A program made the position numbers and the translations under genes. 64,000 bases of DNA, from NCBI RefSeq assembly GCF_963082655.1, contig NC_081553.1, forward strand, positions 151,149,990 to 151,213,989, in the 5' to 3' direction. The stretch's first letter is position 1. Each line of letters begins with the position of its first letter. The notes beneath the pieces were generated by a model, which saw only the letters and a program-made list of their open reading frames with translations, made no database searches and was not told the origin of the DNA. The DNA is from Stomoxys calcitrans (Eukaryota > Arthropoda > Insecta > Diptera > Muscidae). This document shows, piece after piece, positions 63,301 to 64,000 of the stretch.

Positions 63301-64000
63301 ATACTCGTTTTGTTTACCTAGCACTCACAGTTTCCGAGATATAGATTATCTTTAGGTTGGGTCATTCTGGAAGTGACTTGTGCAGATGAAATAGGTAATT
63401 TTCGTTTTTCTCGTAAACGACTTAACCGATTTGCAATCGGATTGATTCGCTTGAAAGCCAATAATAATATATACAATATAATACTTGTTTTGTCTACCTA
63501 GCTCTCACCGTTTCCGAGATATAGAATAATTTTATGTTGGGTCATTCTGGTAGTGACTTGTGCGGATGGAATATGTAATTTTCGTTTTTCTCGGAAACGA
63601 CTTTACCGATTTGCAATCGGATTGATTCGCTTGAAAGCCAATAATAATATCTACAATATAATACTTGTTTTGTCTACCTAGCACTCACCGTTTCCGAGAT
63701 ATAGATTATTTTTAGATTGGGTCATTCTGGAAGTGACCTGTGCGGATAGAATATGTAATTTTCGTTTTTCTCGGAAACGCCTTAACCGATTCACAATCGG
63801 ATTGATTCGTTTGAAAGCCAATAATAATATCTACAAAACTGTACTTGTCTTGTCTACCTATCACTCACAGTTTCCTAGATATAGAATAATTTATTGTTGG
63901 GTCATTCTGGAAGTGACTGGTGCAGATGAAATAGGTAATTTTCGTTTTTCTCGTAAACGACTTAACCGATTTGCAATCGGATTGATTCGCTTGAAAGCCA
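57306..64000 (+). repeat. Satellite array, segment 7, to the window edge
   Basis: Forward monomers in short higher-order groups. GTGACCTGTGCGGATAGAAT appears at about 59,175, 59,715, 61,180, 62,295, 62,833 and 63,733. The last three are spaced 539 and 900 bp, three and five monomers. CTACAATTTCATTTGAAAGC, a short internal duplication, occurs at about 58,520, 60,700 and 61,640. Three monomers lose GTTTCCG before AGATATAG (near 58,018, 59,848 and 60,204). The window ends in mid-monomer, so the array continues. No gene seen. Confidence 0.95.

Overview
This window is eukaryotic satellite DNA. About 58 of the 64 kb is one AT-rich tandem array with a monomer of 179-180 bp (roughly 320 monomers). 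It starts and ends in mid-monomer, so the array continues past both edges. I see no host gene, tRNA, rRNA or CRISPR array. Two transposable elements interrupt the array: an APE-type non-LTR retrotransposon (LINE, minus strand, about 30,516-34,533) and a Tc1-family DNA transposon (plus strand, 48,690-50,318). A long satellite carrying these two element types suggests heterochromatin or a pericentromere of an animal, most likely an insect or other arthropod. The species cannot be named from the sequence.

Layout. 1-10.35 kb: monomers of 180 and 179 bp, often alternating as a ~359 bp dimer, with a ~1.85 kb block repeated 4,845 bp away. 10.35-27.5 kb: a mosaic of multi-monomer blocks repeated at offsets of 3,933, 2,794, 6,401 and 3,607 bp. 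27.5-30.5 kb: diverged monomers and 360-bp dimers up to the LINE. 34.5-48.7 kb: satellite with two blocks in reverse orientation (38,204-38,932 and 40,860-41,768), both carried in a duplication of offset 2,656 bp. 50.3-57.3 kb: satellite dominated by a nearly perfect ~3,048 bp tandem duplication. 57.3-64 kb: short multi-monomer repeats with steps of 539 and 900 bp.

Monomer structure. Each monomer has a long-range inverted repeat (GTTTCCGAGA, then TCTCGGAAAC about 80 bp later) followed by a compact dyad, CCGATT-N3-AATCGG. The variable part lies between AATATCTACAAT and TTTGTCTACCTAGCACTCA. Because 180 is divisible by 3, fortuitous reading frames run across several monomers on both strands. They are not genes.

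Protein-coding content. The LINE has an uninterrupted 1,075-aa ORF2 (endonuclease, reverse transcriptase, C-terminal CCHC motif) and the 3' part of ORF1, open right up to the 5' breakpoint. It is therefore a 5'-truncated copy. It has a 12-bp target-site duplication and a trinucleotide 3' tail instead of poly(A). The Tc1 element has an intact 337-aa DD34E transposase, perfect 27-bp terminal repeats and a second, internal direct repeat at each end (IR/DR architecture). Both look young. The strongest leads are the inverted satellite blocks, a template-switch-like perfect hairpin inside the 3,048 bp duplication, and the two intact-looking element ORFs.
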